From the NCBI RefSeq assembly GCF_000834655.1, contig NZ_JXQQ01000119.1:1-64000 (forward strand): a stretch of 64,000 nt of DNA. Direction: 5' to 3'. The notes beneath the pieces were generated by a model. The model saw only the letters and a program-made list of their open reading frames with translations. It was not told the origin of the DNA and made no database searches. Below are positions 9,458-18,247 of the stretch, in pieces. This DNA comes from Variovorax paradoxus. Lineage in GTDB: Bacteria > Pseudomonadota > Gammaproteobacteria > Burkholderiales > Burkholderiaceae_C. The position numbers and the translations under genes were made by a program. Position 1 is the first letter of the stretch, and each line of letters starts with the position of its first letter.

Positions 9458-10873
9458 TTACAGCGAGTAGTACATGTCGAACTCGACCGGATGGGTCGCC
9501 ATGCGGAAGCGCGTGACTTCCTGCATCTTCAGTTCGATGTACGCGTCGATGTATGCATCGGTGAACACGCCGCCCTTGGTCAGGAATGCACGGTCCTTGT
9601 CCAGGTATTCCAGCGCCTGGTCGAGGCTGTGGCACACGGTCGGGATCAGCGCGTCTTCTTCCGGCGGCAGGTGGTACAGGTCCTTGCTGGCGGCTTCGCC
9701 CGGGTGGATCTTGTTTTCCACGCCATCGAGACCGGCCATCAGCAGCGCAGCGAAACCGAGGTACGGGTTCATCAGCGGATCGGGGAAGCGCGCTTCGACG
9801 CGGCGGCCCTTCGGGTTGGCCACGAACGGGATGCGGATCGAGGCCGAGCGGTTCTTGGCCGAGTAAGCCAGCTTCACCGGGGCTTCGAAGCCGGGCACCA
9901 GGCGCTTGTAGCTGTTGGTGCCGGGGTTCGTGATGGCGTTCAGGGCACGGGCGTGCTTGATGATGCCGCCGATGTAGTGCAGAGCGAAGTCCGAGAGGCC
10001 TGCATAGCCGTCGCCTGCGAACAGGTTCTTGCCGTCCTTCCAGACCGACTGGTGCACGTGCATGCCGGAGCCGTTGTCGCCGACGATGGGCTTGGGCATG
10101 AAGGTGGCGGTCTTGCCGTAGGCGTGGGCCACGTTGTGGATCACGTACTTCTGCAGCTGAACCCAGTCGGCGCGCTGCACCAGCGTGCTGAACTTGGTAC
10201 CGAGTTCCATCTGGCCGGCGTTGGCCACTTCATGGTGATGCACTTCGACCGGGATGCCCAGCGATTCGAGCACCAGGCACATTTCCGAGCGCATGTCCTG
10301 GAAGCTGTCGACCGGGGGAACCGGGAAGTAGCCGCCCTTGACTGCGGGACGGTGGCCGGTGTTGCCGTGCTCGTATTCCTTGTCGGTGTTCCACGAAGCT
10401 TCTTCGGAATCGATCTTCACGAAGCAACCGGACATGTCGTTCTTCCAGCGGACGCCGTCGAACACGAAGAATTCGGGTTCCGGACCGAAGAAGGCGGTGT
10501 CGCCCAGGCCCGAGGCCTTCATGTACGCCTCGGCGCGCTTGGCGAGCGAACGCGGATCGCGCTCGTAGGCCTTGCCGTCTGCCGGGTCGATCACGTCGCA
10601 GGTCAGGATCAGCGTCGTTTCTTCGAAGAAGGGGTCGATGTTGGCGGTGTTGGGGTCGGGCATGAGCTGCATGTCCGAAGCCTCGATCCCCTTCCAGCCG
10701 GCGATGGACGAGCCGTCGAATGCGTGGCCCGAGGTGAATTTGTCTTCATCGAAAGCCGAGACCGGCACGGTGACGTGCTGCTCTTTGCCACGGGTGTCGG
10801 TGAAGCGGAAGTCGATGAACTTGACCTCGTTTTCCTTGACGAGCTTGAGTACATCGGCGACGGTCTTTGCCAT
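9458..10873 (-). CDS. glnA: Glutamine synthetase type I
   Basis: A 471-residue GSI-beta type enzyme that makes glutamine from glutamate, ammonia and ATP as a cytosolic dodecamer. Visible landmarks are the beta-grasp N-terminus, DGSSIAGWKGIEASDM near residue 50, the metal-binding FFGPEPEFFVFD, NGSGMHVHQS, and the adenylylation loop KDLYHLPPEE with Tyr400 as the probable AMP acceptor. ATG 10873 is preceded by AGGAGA at ideal spacing; the longer open reading frame is non-coding leader. A sigma-54 promoter and an NtrC site lie upstream, and a terminator lies downstream. Confidence 0.97.
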   Translation of the reverse strand: MAKTVADVLKLVKENEVKFIDFRFTDTRGKEQHVTVPVSAFDEDKFTSGHAFDGSSIAGWKGIEASDMQLMPDPNTANIDPFFEETTLILTCDVIDPADGKAYERDPRSLAKRAEAYMKASGLGDTAFFGPEPEFFVFDGVRWKNDMSGCFVKIDSEEASWNTDKEYEHGNTGHRPAVKGGYFPVPPVDSFQDMRSEMCLVLESLGIPVEVHHHEVANAGQMELGTKFSTLVQRADWVQLQKYVIHNVAHAYGKTATFMPKPIVGDNGSGMHVHQSVWKDGKNLFAGDGYAGLSDFALHYIGGIIKHARALNAITNPGTNSYKRLVPGFEAPVKLAYSAKNRSASIRIPFVANPKGRRVEARFPDPLMNPYLGFAALLMAGLDGVENKIHPGEAASKDLYHLPPEEDALIPTVCHSLDQALEYLDKDRAFLTKGGVFTDAYIDAYIELKMQEVTRFRMATHPVEFDMYYSL

Positions 10874-10920
10874 CAGTTTCTCCTGAGTTGGATGGTGGTT
10901 TGGAATACGGGAACGAAGGA

Positions 10921-10936
10921 TGCAGTTTCTGTGCCA
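10921..10936 (-). promoter_or_regulatory. Sigma-54 (-24/-12) promoter of glnA
   Basis: On the minus strand the sequence is TGGCACAGAAACTGCA, with GG and GC exactly ten bases apart and only two departures from TGGCACG-N4-TTGCA. It implies a transcript start near 10910 and a leader of about 35 bases before the glnA ATG. Confidence 0.85.
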
Positions 10937-10995
10937 TTGTCGCCTCACGGATTGAGGCTTTCCCGGCAGATGCACCGCTTAAATACAGGCTGAAA

Positions 10996-11012
10996 TTCAC
11001 CAAAATGGTGCA
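10996..11012 (-). promoter_or_regulatory. NtrC-binding site upstream of glnA
   Basis: On the minus strand TGCACCATTTTGGTGAA matches the NtrC dyad TGCACCA-N3-TGGTGCA except at the last two positions. Its centre is about 93 bases before the inferred sigma-54 transcript start, within the usual enhancer range. A weaker partial site may lie next to it at about 11024-11038. Confidence 0.78.
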
Positions 11013-11019
11013 ATGACTT

Positions 11020-11820
11020 TCAGCGCACCAATTCTGGGCCAAGCTTGGCATCGAAAGTGTGCAACCCTTCGATCAGCTGGGTATACGCCGCATCGAGCCG
11101 GCCCGGGTCGCCTTTGACGCCCAACTCGATGTGCCGGCCGTACTGAGGGTGATCGACGCTGGGCAGGCTGAACACCTTGATGCCCGCGTGGGCCTCCTCG
11201 ATCGCCTGCATCAGGGGCGTGAGGGTGGCTTCCATCGCACCGAAAACGATCACCGACTTCTCGGCGATGGCGTTGCGGGTGAAAAGCTCGGCATAGCGGC
11301 TGTCGAGCACCGATTCGATCATCGGCCAGGCCATGACCGGGAAACCCGGCACGAAATGCACGTGCTCGACGCTGAAGCCCGGGATCTTGTTGTACGGGTT
11401 GCGGATGATCGTCGCGCCCTCCGGAAACACACCCATGTTCAGGCGGTGAATGTTGTCGGGCCGGTCGGGTTCGTAGGGCACGCCCTGCTCCTTGGCCGTG
11501 TCCTGCATGCGCTCGCGGATCAGCACCTCGGCCTCCGGGTGCAGCGCGAGCGGCACCCGCAGCGCCTTGGCGGCGCACTGGCGGGTGTGGTCGTCGGGCG
11601 TGGCGCCGATGCCGCCGGTCGAGAACACGATGTCGCCCGAGGCGAAGGCGCGCGTGAGCGCCGCGGTGATGCGCGTCGGCTCGTCGCCCACGTATTCCGC
11701 CCAGCCCAGCTGCAGGCCGCGCGCGGCGAGCAACTCGATGACCTTGGGCATGTGCTTGTCGGCACGCTTGCCGGAGAGGATCTCGTCGCCGACGACGATG
11801 AGACCGAATGCGCGTGTCAT
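11020..11820 (-). CDS. MoaB/CinA-N-type molybdopterin-binding protein
   Basis: The 266-residue protein matches the molybdopterin-binding (MoaB/Mog, CinA N-terminal) domain. GLIVVGDEILSGKRADKH is at the N-terminus and DIVFSTGGIGATPDDHTR near residue 85 carries the pterin-binding GG and DD. The C-terminal part (about 170-266) is less typical and there is no CinA deamidase domain, so it is not a full CinA. The ATG at 11820 overlaps the stop of the EI24 gene (ATGA), so translation is coupled. Its 3' end lies just upstream of the glnA control region. The exact role is unproven. Confidence 0.82.
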   Translation of the reverse strand: MTRAFGLIVVGDEILSGKRADKHMPKVIELLAARGLQLGWAEYVGDEPTRITAALTRAFASGDIVFSTGGIGATPDDHTRQCAAKALRVPLALHPEAEVLIRERMQDTAKEQGVPYEPDRPDNIHRLNMGVFPEGATIIRNPYNKIPGFSVEHVHFVPGFPVMAWPMIESVLDSRYAELFTRNAIAEKSVIVFGAMEATLTPLMQAIEEAHAGIKVFSLPSVDHPQYGRHIELGVKGDPGRLDAAYTQLIEGLHTFDAKLGPELVR

Positions 11821-12704
11821 GGTGAACCCCATTGAGAAAGTGCGGCCTGGTTGGCTCCGGCCGCCTCGAGGGCGGGCGTGCCGCCTTCGGCGGAAGCCAG
11901 TGCCGCGGCGCGCTGCGTACGCAGTTGGGCCAGGGCATCGAGGCAATAGTGCGCGAACCAGAGTGCCGAGAAGGCGAAGACCAGTGTGTAGATCCAGATG
12001 GCGATCGGCACCAGCACGAAGAAGGCGGCGGCGAAGAGCAGGCCCGAGGCCCAGACAATGCTCGGCGCGGCGCCCAGGTAGCCGCAGAGCACGCCGATGC
12101 ACAGAAGGGGCAGCCGGTGCGCGCGCAGCAGCGTCGCGCGCTCCTCGGGGCTCGCGTGCTCGGCCAGGGCATCGAAGCTCATGACGCGGTAGGTGAGCCA
12201 GCCCCAGATGAGCGGCGGAAGAATCAGCACCAGCGGCGGAATGAGCCAGAGCGGCATCGAGACCACCAGCGCCACCAGCGCGAGAAGGGTTACGCCCAGC
12301 GACCGCGCGACGCTGCCAAAGAAGGAAGCGCCCTTCTTCTGCTCCAGCGAGGGAAAGCGGCGGTCGCCCACGAGCTTGGTGAGGGCCGGGGCCATCAGCC
12401 CCGCCACGATCAGCAGTGACACCACCACGATCAGCGGCGTGGCGGCGAACACCACGACCATCGACGCCAGCACGGACGTCACGTCGCTGGAGAAGAGCCG
12501 CCCGATCCAGGCCCAGAAGCTGGACAGCAGCGGCCAGGCATCGAGCGCACCGCGCGTCCAGGTCACGGCCGACTCCCAGTAAAAGTAGCCGAGGCCGGCT
12601 GCCAGCACCACCATCAGGCCCAGCGGCAGCAACGACAGCACGATCACGCGCGGCAGCATGCAATAGGCGACCGCGCGCCAGAAGGAGTCGAGGAGCAGGC
12701 GCAT
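11817..12704 (-). CDS. EI24/CysZ-family integral membrane protein
   Basis: A 295-residue protein with hydrophobic segments near residues 18-42, 60-75, 80-110, 130-175, 200-215 and 220-255, the pattern of the EI24 family that includes the sulfate transporter CysZ. LTYRVMSFDALAEHASPEER near residue 170 resembles the conserved cytosolic loop of that family. The C-terminal 35 residues are Ala-rich and soluble. ATG 12704 is the first start after the gap that separates it from the fatty acid hydroxylase gene. It overlaps the molybdopterin-binding gene. Sulfate transport is possible, but no cysteine-biosynthesis genes are nearby. Confidence 0.82.
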   Translation of the reverse strand: MRLLLDSFWRAVAYCMLPRVIVLSLLPLGLMVVLAAGLGYFYWESAVTWTRGALDAWPLLSSFWAWIGRLFSSDVTSVLASMVVVFAATPLIVVVSLLIVAGLMAPALTKLVGDRRFPSLEQKKGASFFGSVARSLGVTLLALVALVVSMPLWLIPPLVLILPPLIWGWLTYRVMSFDALAEHASPEERATLLRAHRLPLLCIGVLCGYLGAAPSIVWASGLLFAAAFFVLVPIAIWIYTLVFAFSALWFAHYCLDALAQLRTQRAAALASAEGGTPALEAAGANQAALSQWGSP

Positions 12705-12757
12705 GAGGCAGCGAGGATAACGCCTGTGATTGACTGCGGGGCGATTTCCCTGGCGAT

Positions 12758-13732
12758 TCAGCCGCGGCCGACCATCCGCTTGAGGCCCAGCCACTGCTGC
12801 GCCCAGAAGCCCCGGCCGTAGTTGCGCGTGCGGCCGCCTTCGTCGGGCTCGACCTGGTCGCGGATGCCGGTCGGGTCGTAGCGGTCCTCGAAGTTCGCGG
12901 TGCGGAACAGCATGTCCCACCAGGGCAGCAGCACGCCGAAGTTGTGGCCGCCCAGCGTGCTCTTGCCACGCGACTCGTGGCCGAGGCCGATGCTGTGGTG
13001 CAGCCGGTGGAAGCGCGGGCTGATCCACAGCCGCTCGCCGATGGCGCCGAAGCTCATCTTCAGGTTCGCGTGCTGCAGGCTTTCGCTCAGCTGCGTGAAG
13101 GCCACGAACGCGATGAACTGCCCCGGCGCCACGCCGATCAGCTGCGCCACGATGACGATGAGCGTGTCGTGGATCACGTCGTCGAGCAGGTGGTTGCGGT
13201 CGTCGCTCCACATCGTCATCTGGCGCTGCGAGTGGTGCAGCGAGTGCAGGCCCCACCACCAGTTGAACTGGTGCTGGCCGCGGTGGATCCAGTAGCCGAC
13301 GAAGTCGAGCACCACGAGGTAGATGGCAAAGGCCACCCACGCGACGTCGGTCACGCCGGGCCAGACTTCGTCGAGATGGAAGGTGCCCCACCCCGCCGTG
13401 CGCAGGTTCCCCAGCGCGTCGTCGAAGAACGGCTGCAGCGTGAAGAACAGCGCAAGCCGGAAGAGCCCCAGCCGGTGGATCAGCGTGTAGAGCACGTCGA
13501 TGCGGATCGCTTGCCGGTCCACCACCGGCTCTACCGAGCGCCAGCGCTGCAGCGGCCCGATCACCGCGAGCAGCACGACGATCTGGATGAAGCCGACCAG
13601 CAGCCAGCCGGTGGCGTCGAAGGCGTCCTCGGTCCAGCCGCCCAGGCCGACGGCGTACACCAGCGGCTGCACCGCCGTCTCGAAGAACCAGCCCTGCAGG
13701 GCGGAAAAAAGGTCCGTCAACCAGTCGATCAC
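12758..13732 (-). CDS. Sterol desaturase/fatty acid hydroxylase family protein
   Basis: With a GTG start at 13732, which clears the upstream deacetylase gene, the product has 324 residues. Hydrophobic segments near residues 20-70 and 130-150 are followed by the histidine clusters of membrane di-iron hydroxylases: HRGQH, HSLHHS and, later, HRLHHS, with a further His-rich GHESRGKSTLGGHN. This integral membrane superfamily hydroxylates or desaturates lipids using O2. A GAGG sequence upstream could serve the GTG; a longer ATG reading would overlap the neighbour by more than 100 bases. The lipid substrate is unknown. Confidence 0.87.
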   Translation of the reverse strand: MIDWLTDLFSALQGWFFETAVQPLVYAVGLGGWTEDAFDATGWLLVGFIQIVVLLAVIGPLQRWRSVEPVVDRQAIRIDVLYTLIHRLGLFRLALFFTLQPFFDDALGNLRTAGWGTFHLDEVWPGVTDVAWVAFAIYLVVLDFVGYWIHRGQHQFNWWWGLHSLHHSQRQMTMWSDDRNHLLDDVIHDTLIVIVAQLIGVAPGQFIAFVAFTQLSESLQHANLKMSFGAIGERLWISPRFHRLHHSIGLGHESRGKSTLGGHNFGVLLPWWDMLFRTANFEDRYDPTGIRDQVEPDEGGRTRNYGRGFWAQQWLGLKRMVGRG

Positions 13733-13749
13733 TGCGGCGCCTCGGCTTC

Positions 13750-14559
13750 TCAGGGATGGGATGCGATCCAGGCGCGGTAGTCGGGATGCTGGCGCAGGGT
13801 CTGGAAGCAGAAGCCCTTGGCCTTCAGGCCGACGATCAGCGGCTCCAGGTTGGCCGGCGCCCACGGGTCCTTGCGCGACCAGATGCCCAGGTGCGCGAGC
13901 AGGATGTCGCCAGGGCGGATGGTGTCCAGCGCCTGCGTCAGCAGCTTCTCGTTGCTGAACTTCTCGCTCGGCAGCTCGTCGCCGAGAAAGCCGGCGGGCG
14001 CCCAGCCCACGTGCTCGAAGCCGCAGGCCTTGGCGGCAGCCAGGAGCTTGGGCGAGGTCTTGCCGCCCGGTGCGCGGTACAGCGGCAGCGGCTTCTTGCC
14101 GGTGATGAGCGCCAGCCGGTCGGACGCCTTGCTGATGTTGGCGCAGTACTCGGCGGCGGTCCAGGTGAACTCGCGGCCGGCGAGCGGGCCTGCCGAGGGC
14201 TTCACGCGGAAGGTCGGCGTGGTGCCCTTCAGGTCAGCGCGCCAGTAGGTGTGGTCGTAGGTGTGCGAGGCGAACTCGTTGCCCTCGGCCGCCCTCGCCT
14301 TCCACCATGGCGCCCAGTGGTTGTCGAGGCTGTCGCCGTCGGTGGTGGTGCGCTCGGCGGCGGCAAAGAAGGTGACGCGCACGTCCTGGCGCTTGAGCAC
14401 CTCGGCCACCAGCGGGGCGATGCCCATGTGGCCGGTGTCGAAGGTCAGGTAGACCGGCTTTTCGCACGAACCGCCCTGTGCCCAGGCGGCAGGCACGACG
14501 GCAACGGCCAGCGCCAGCGCGGCGGCCCGGCGGCCTGCGCCGCTAGATGCGCTTGGCAT
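13750..14559 (-). CDS. Secreted polysaccharide deacetylase-like protein with altered motif
   Basis: A 269-residue NodB-homology protein with a signal peptide of about 27 residues. Motif 1 reads TFDTGH (Asp41, Thr42) where the family normally has TFDDG, so the second Asp, a metal ligand in characterised members, is missing. Motif 2 is intact: SHTYDH with His99 and His103. RAPGGKTSP near residue 168 corresponds to motif 3, and DILLAHLG to a later conserved block. It should act in the periplasm on a glycan or peptidoglycan, but activity is uncertain. It overlaps the upstream beta-propeller gene by 17 bases, so both belong to one operon. Confidence 0.87.
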   Translation of the reverse strand: MPSASSGAGRRAAALALAVAVVPAAWAQGGSCEKPVYLTFDTGHMGIAPLVAEVLKRQDVRVTFFAAAERTTTDGDSLDNHWAPWWKARAAEGNEFASHTYDHTYWRADLKGTTPTFRVKPSAGPLAGREFTWTAAEYCANISKASDRLALITGKKPLPLYRAPGGKTSPKLLAAAKACGFEHVGWAPAGFLGDELPSEKFSNEKLLTQALDTIRPGDILLAHLGIWSRKDPWAPANLEPLIVGLKAKGFCFQTLRQHPDYRAWIASHP

Positions 14560-15562
14560 GGTCGAGGGTCCAGACGCCGTGGGGCGAACGGCCGACGTTG
14601 ACCTGCCGCACCACCTTCTGCGTGGCCAGGTCGATCACCGAGAGCTTCTTGGCCCAGCGCGAGGTGACGTAGAGCGTCTTGCCGTCGGCCGACACGTCCA
14701 TGCAGTCGGGGCCGCCGGGCACCGCGTAGGTCGCACTGACCTTCAGCGTCGCGATGTCGATGCGGCTGATGGTGTTGGCCACGCGGTTGCTCACGAACAC
14801 GCTCTTGCCGTCGCCCGCAGAACGGAAGGCGTGGGCGCCCTTGCCGGTGGGGATCTTGCCGACCAGCTTGGGCTCGGTGCCGGCCACGTCGAACACCTGC
14901 ACGCCGTCGCTGCCGGTCAGGCCCACGAGCAGGGTCTTGTCGTTGTGGATGCCGTAGATGTCGGCCGGCATGGCGCCGGTGGCCACGCGCCAGCGGATGT
15001 TCTGCGTGGGCAGGTCGATGGCGATGAGTTCGTCGCTGTCCTGCATCGTCACGTAGGCGATGGTGCTGGTGTTGTCGATCCAGATGTGGCTGGGCGTCTT
15101 GCCCGAGGCGATGCGCTTGGCGAGCTTCAGGTCCTTGCCGTCCCAGCGGTACACGTCCACGTGGTTCAGCCGGTTGCCCGCAGTGACGAACCACTTCATG
15201 TCGCGCGAGAACTGCAGCTGGTACGGATCGATGATCCCGTAGACCACCCGCTGCACTTCCGCCGTCTTCGGGTTGAGGAAGGTGAGCGAATCGCCCGCCG
15301 AATTGGCCACGATGACCGACTTTTCGTCGGGCGTCATGTAGATGTGGTGCGGTTCCTTGCCGGTGGGAATGCGCAGCTTCTCGGTCCAGTCGGCCGGATT
15401 GATCACGCTGACGTTGGCGTCCAGCGAGTTGAGAACGAAGATCGGGGGGAGCTCAGGCGGTGCAGCGGCGGCGGCCGCGTGGACCAGCAGGGCTGAAAGG
15501 GCTGTCAGGGAAGAAAACAGGAAGGCCGCGATGCGGCCGTTCGGGCGGGCTGGGAGTCGCAA
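14543..15562 (-). CDS. Secreted YVTN-type seven-bladed beta-propeller protein
   Basis: A 339-residue exported protein with a signal peptide ending near residue 35 (ALLVHAAAAAAPPE). The rest consists of repeating blades such as VINPADWTEKLRIPTGKEPHHI, SVIVANSAGDSLTFL and TLYVTSRWAKKLSVIDL, the YVTN beta-propeller pattern that includes quinoprotein-like proteins. No heme or PQQ site is evident. It probably acts as a periplasmic binding or scaffold protein. Its 3' end overlaps the deacetylase start, so the two are likely co-expressed and may work on the same envelope component; that link is inferred. Confidence 0.85.
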   Translation of the reverse strand: MRLPARPNGRIAAFLFSSLTALSALLVHAAAAAAPPELPPIFVLNSLDANVSVINPADWTEKLRIPTGKEPHHIYMTPDEKSVIVANSAGDSLTFLNPKTAEVQRVVYGIIDPYQLQFSRDMKWFVTAGNRLNHVDVYRWDGKDLKLAKRIASGKTPSHIWIDNTSTIAYVTMQDSDELIAIDLPTQNIRWRVATGAMPADIYGIHNDKTLLVGLTGSDGVQVFDVAGTEPKLVGKIPTGKGAHAFRSAGDGKSVFVSNRVANTISRIDIATLKVSATYAVPGGPDCMDVSADGKTLYVTSRWAKKLSVIDLATQKVVRQVNVGRSPHGVWTLDHAKRI

Positions 15563-15643
15563 GGGAAGGTTCCGGGAAAGAGCTGAGGATCTTAACGGCC
15601 AGCCCTGAAGGCTGGCTGACCGCTTCAGCCCTGTTTCTCTCCC

Positions 15644-16393
15644 CTATTTCGGTGGTTTGGCCGGCTTGGTCGGCGCACGCAACGCCGCGACCTCCTCGAC
15701 CGTCAGCCAGCGCCATTGGCCTGGTGCCAGGTCCGCGGGCAGCGCCAGGTCGCCGATGCGGGAGCGATGCAGCCCCTCGACCCGGTTGCCCACCGCGGCC
15801 AGCATGCGCTTGACCTGGTGGTACTTGCCCTCGGTCAGCGTGAGCCGCAGGTGCAGCGGGCTGTCGGATTCGCATGCGGCCGCGCGCACCGGCTTCGGGT
15901 CGTCGTCCAGCACGACGCCGGCCAGCAATTTCGCGATCTGCGCCTCGTCCACCGGGTGCTTGGCGGTCACCTCGTAGACCTTGGGCACGTGGTGCTTGGG
16001 CGAGCCCATCTTGTGGATGAACTGGCCGTCGTCGGTCATGAGCAAGAGCCCGGTGGTGTCCTGGTCGAGCCGGCCGATGGCCTGCACGCCCTGCACCGCG
16101 CCCTTGTTGGGGCGAAGGCGCAACGGCGACGGAAGCAGCGTGTAGATGCTCGGGTAGGTCGAGGGCTTCTGCGAGCACTCGGTGCCGGCCGGCTTGTGCA
16201 GCATCAGGTAGGCCTTCTCGTGGTACGCCCACGGCGTGCCCTGCACGGTGTAGAGGAGGCCTTCGGGGTCGAGGTCGGCGAAGGGGTCCGTCACGGCCTT
16301 GCCGTCGATGGTCACGTGGCCTTGCTGGACCAGGCCCGCGCACACGCGGCGCGTGCCGAAGCCTTGGGTATAGAGGATGTCTTGCAGGTGCAT
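15644..16393 (-). CDS. rsuA: 16S rRNA pseudouridine synthase, RsuA family
   Basis: A 249-residue RsuA/RluB/E/F-family enzyme. An S4-like RNA-binding domain fills residues 1-45, followed by the catalytic core with GRLDQDTTGLLLM, where Asp110 is the nucleophile, and KVYEVTAKHP and GKYHQVKRMLAAVGN further on. The family isomerises uridine in rRNA; RsuA acts at position 516 of 16S rRNA. Assignment to RsuA rather than RluE/RluF rests on overall similarity and the complete S4 domain. A Pro/Lys-rich tail ends the protein. It is separated from ggt by a terminator. Confidence 0.85.
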   Translation of the reverse strand: MHLQDILYTQGFGTRRVCAGLVQQGHVTIDGKAVTDPFADLDPEGLLYTVQGTPWAYHEKAYLMLHKPAGTECSQKPSTYPSIYTLLPSPLRLRPNKGAVQGVQAIGRLDQDTTGLLLMTDDGQFIHKMGSPKHHVPKVYEVTAKHPVDEAQIAKLLAGVVLDDDPKPVRAAACESDSPLHLRLTLTEGKYHQVKRMLAAVGNRVEGLHRSRIGDLALPADLAPGQWRWLTVEEVAALRAPTKPAKPPK

Positions 16394-16400
16394 GGAAATG

Positions 16401-16434
16401 AAAAAAGCGGCCGCGCCGGCATGGCACGACCGCC
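16401..16434 (-). terminator. Rho-independent terminator of ggt
   Basis: On the minus strand an 11-pair stem (GCGGTCGTGCC with GGCGCGGCCGC, including two G-T pairs) closes a five-base loop and is followed by six T residues. It sits 15 bases after the ggt stop and just before the rsuA start. Confidence 0.85.
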
Positions 16435-16449
16435 TTCGAGTTTGCAGTG

Positions 16450-18186
16450 TCAGTACCCGGCAGCCAGACCGGTGTTGCGGCGGGGATCGTTCGCGCCGTA
16501 GAAGCGGTTGGCGCCGACCGGCTTGCCGCCCAGCGACGGCGCACCGACGATGATCGCCGCCAGGTGGTTGGCCGGCTGCGGCACGCCCAGGTTGTGTCCC
16601 ATGTCGGTCAGGATCTTGCGGGTGTCGGGGCTGATGGCGAAGGTCTCGACGTTGGTGACGTCAGGCAGCCATTGCTGGTGGAAGCGCGGCGCATCGACGG
16701 CCTCCTGCACGTTCATGCCGTAGTCGACCACGTTCAGGATCGTGTGCAGCACCGCCGTGATGATGCGGCTGCCGCCGGGTGTGCCGACCACGAACACCGG
16801 CTTGCCGTCCTTGGAGACGATGGTCGGGCTCATCGAGCTCAGCGGACGCTTGCCCGGGGCGATGGCGTTGGCCTCGCCCTGCACCAGGCCGTACATGTTC
16901 GGCACGCCGATCTTGGAGGTGAAGTCGTCCATCTCGTTGTTCAGCAGCACGCCGGTCTTGTCGGCCGTGACCTTGGCGCCGAACCAGTCGTTCAGCGTGT
17001 AGGTGACCGAGACGGCATTGCCCCACTGGTCGGTGATCGAGTAGTGGGTGGTGTTGCTGCCTTCGTGCGGCGCGACGCCGGGCTTGATGTCCTTGGAGAC
17101 GCCGGCCTTCTTCAGGTCGATGGCGGCGCGGATCTTCTCGGCGTAGCCCTTGTCGAGCAGGCGGTCGAGCGGGTTCTTCACGAAGTCGGGGTCGCCCAGG
17201 TAGCTGTTGCGGTCCACGTAGGCGTGGCGCATGGCTTCGATCTGGTAGTGCACCGATTGCGCCGAGCGGAAGCCCAGGTCCTTGAGAGGGTAGCCCTCCA
17301 GGATGTTGAGCATCTCGCAGATGATCACGCCGCCCGAACTCGGGGGCGGTGCCGACACCACGCGGTAGCCGCGGTAGTCGCACTCGACAGGCGCGAGTTC
17401 GCGCGTCTTGTACTGGTCGAGGTCGGCCTGCGTGATGATGCCCTTGCCGGCCTGGCTCGATGCCACGATCGCCTTGCCGACCCAGCCCTTGTAGAAGCCG
17501 TCGGTGCCCTTGGAGCTGATTTCCTTCAGCGTCTTGGCCAGGTCTTTCTGCACCAGTTTCTGGCCGACCTGGAAGGGCTGGCCCTTGTTCAGGAAAATGG
17601 CGCCGGAGACCGGGTCTTTCTGGAAATCTGCGGTGGAGGTCCACAGCATGTCGATGTCGCCCTGCTCCAGCGCGAAGCCCTTGACGGCCAGCTGGATCGA
17701 GGGAGCGATGAGGTCGGCGCGCTTCATGGTGCCGTACTTCTCGCGCGCGTATTCCATGCCCGACACCGAGCCCGGCACGCCGACGGCGAGGTGGCCGTTG
17801 GTGCTCAGGCCTTTGATGACGTTGCCGTCCTTGTCCAGGTACATGTTGGCCGTGGCGGCCAGCGGCGCCTTCTCGCGGAAGTCCAGGAAGGTCTTGCGGC
17901 CGTCGGCCAGTTGCACGGTCATGAAGCCGCCGCCGCCGAGGTTGCCCGCCGCCGGGTACACCACCGCCAGCGCGTAGCCCACGGCCACCGCCGCGTCGAC
18001 CGCATTGCCACCGCGCCGGAGCACATCGACGCCGACCTTGCTGGCCAGGTGCTGCGCGCTCACGACCATGCCGTGCTCGGCCGCGACCGGCGCCTGCGAC
18101 GCAGCCTGCGACGCGCCCGCTGCAGTCAGCGCGAGCGCCGCCGCGACGGCGGCGCGCAGTGTCGGGGTCCAGTGGAATTGCTGCAT
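16450..18186 (-). CDS. ggt: Gamma-glutamyltransferase precursor
   Basis: A 578-residue Ntn hydrolase with a signal peptide of about 30 residues, so periplasmic. The precursor cleaves itself at the Thr379 position in SNTTHYSITD, and the new N-terminal Thr is the nucleophile. Substrate-binding elements follow: LSSMSPT near residue 455 and GTPGGSRIITAVLHTI near 475. In the large subunit, AAVAVGYALAVVYPAAGNLGGGGF is typical. It hydrolyses or transfers the gamma-glutamyl group of glutathione. It stands alone between a methyltransferase gene and a terminator. Confidence 0.95.
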   Translation of the reverse strand: MQQFHWTPTLRAAVAAALALTAAGASQAASQAPVAAEHGMVVSAQHLASKVGVDVLRRGGNAVDAAVAVGYALAVVYPAAGNLGGGGFMTVQLADGRKTFLDFREKAPLAATANMYLDKDGNVIKGLSTNGHLAVGVPGSVSGMEYAREKYGTMKRADLIAPSIQLAVKGFALEQGDIDMLWTSTADFQKDPVSGAIFLNKGQPFQVGQKLVQKDLAKTLKEISSKGTDGFYKGWVGKAIVASSQAGKGIITQADLDQYKTRELAPVECDYRGYRVVSAPPPSSGGVIICEMLNILEGYPLKDLGFRSAQSVHYQIEAMRHAYVDRNSYLGDPDFVKNPLDRLLDKGYAEKIRAAIDLKKAGVSKDIKPGVAPHEGSNTTHYSITDQWGNAVSVTYTLNDWFGAKVTADKTGVLLNNEMDDFTSKIGVPNMYGLVQGEANAIAPGKRPLSSMSPTIVSKDGKPVFVVGTPGGSRIITAVLHTILNVVDYGMNVQEAVDAPRFHQQWLPDVTNVETFAISPDTRKILTDMGHNLGVPQPANHLAAIIVGAPSLGGKPVGANRFYGANDPRRNTGLAAGY

Positions 18187-18247
18187 GGGAAGTCTCCTCT
18201 TTGAGTTGGATGAAGAAGAATGAAAGAAGAAAAAGAAGAGGACGAGT

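Noticed and set aside
15596..15625. Hairpin CCAGCC-CTGA-AGGCTGG between rsuA and the beta-propeller gene
   Set aside because: Short stem without a T-run on either strand; not convincing as terminator or regulatory site.
16447..18204. A 585-residue plus-strand frame over ggt
   Set aside because: Complement of a canonical gamma-glutamyltransferase gene; His/Val/Ala-rich product without a recognisable fold.
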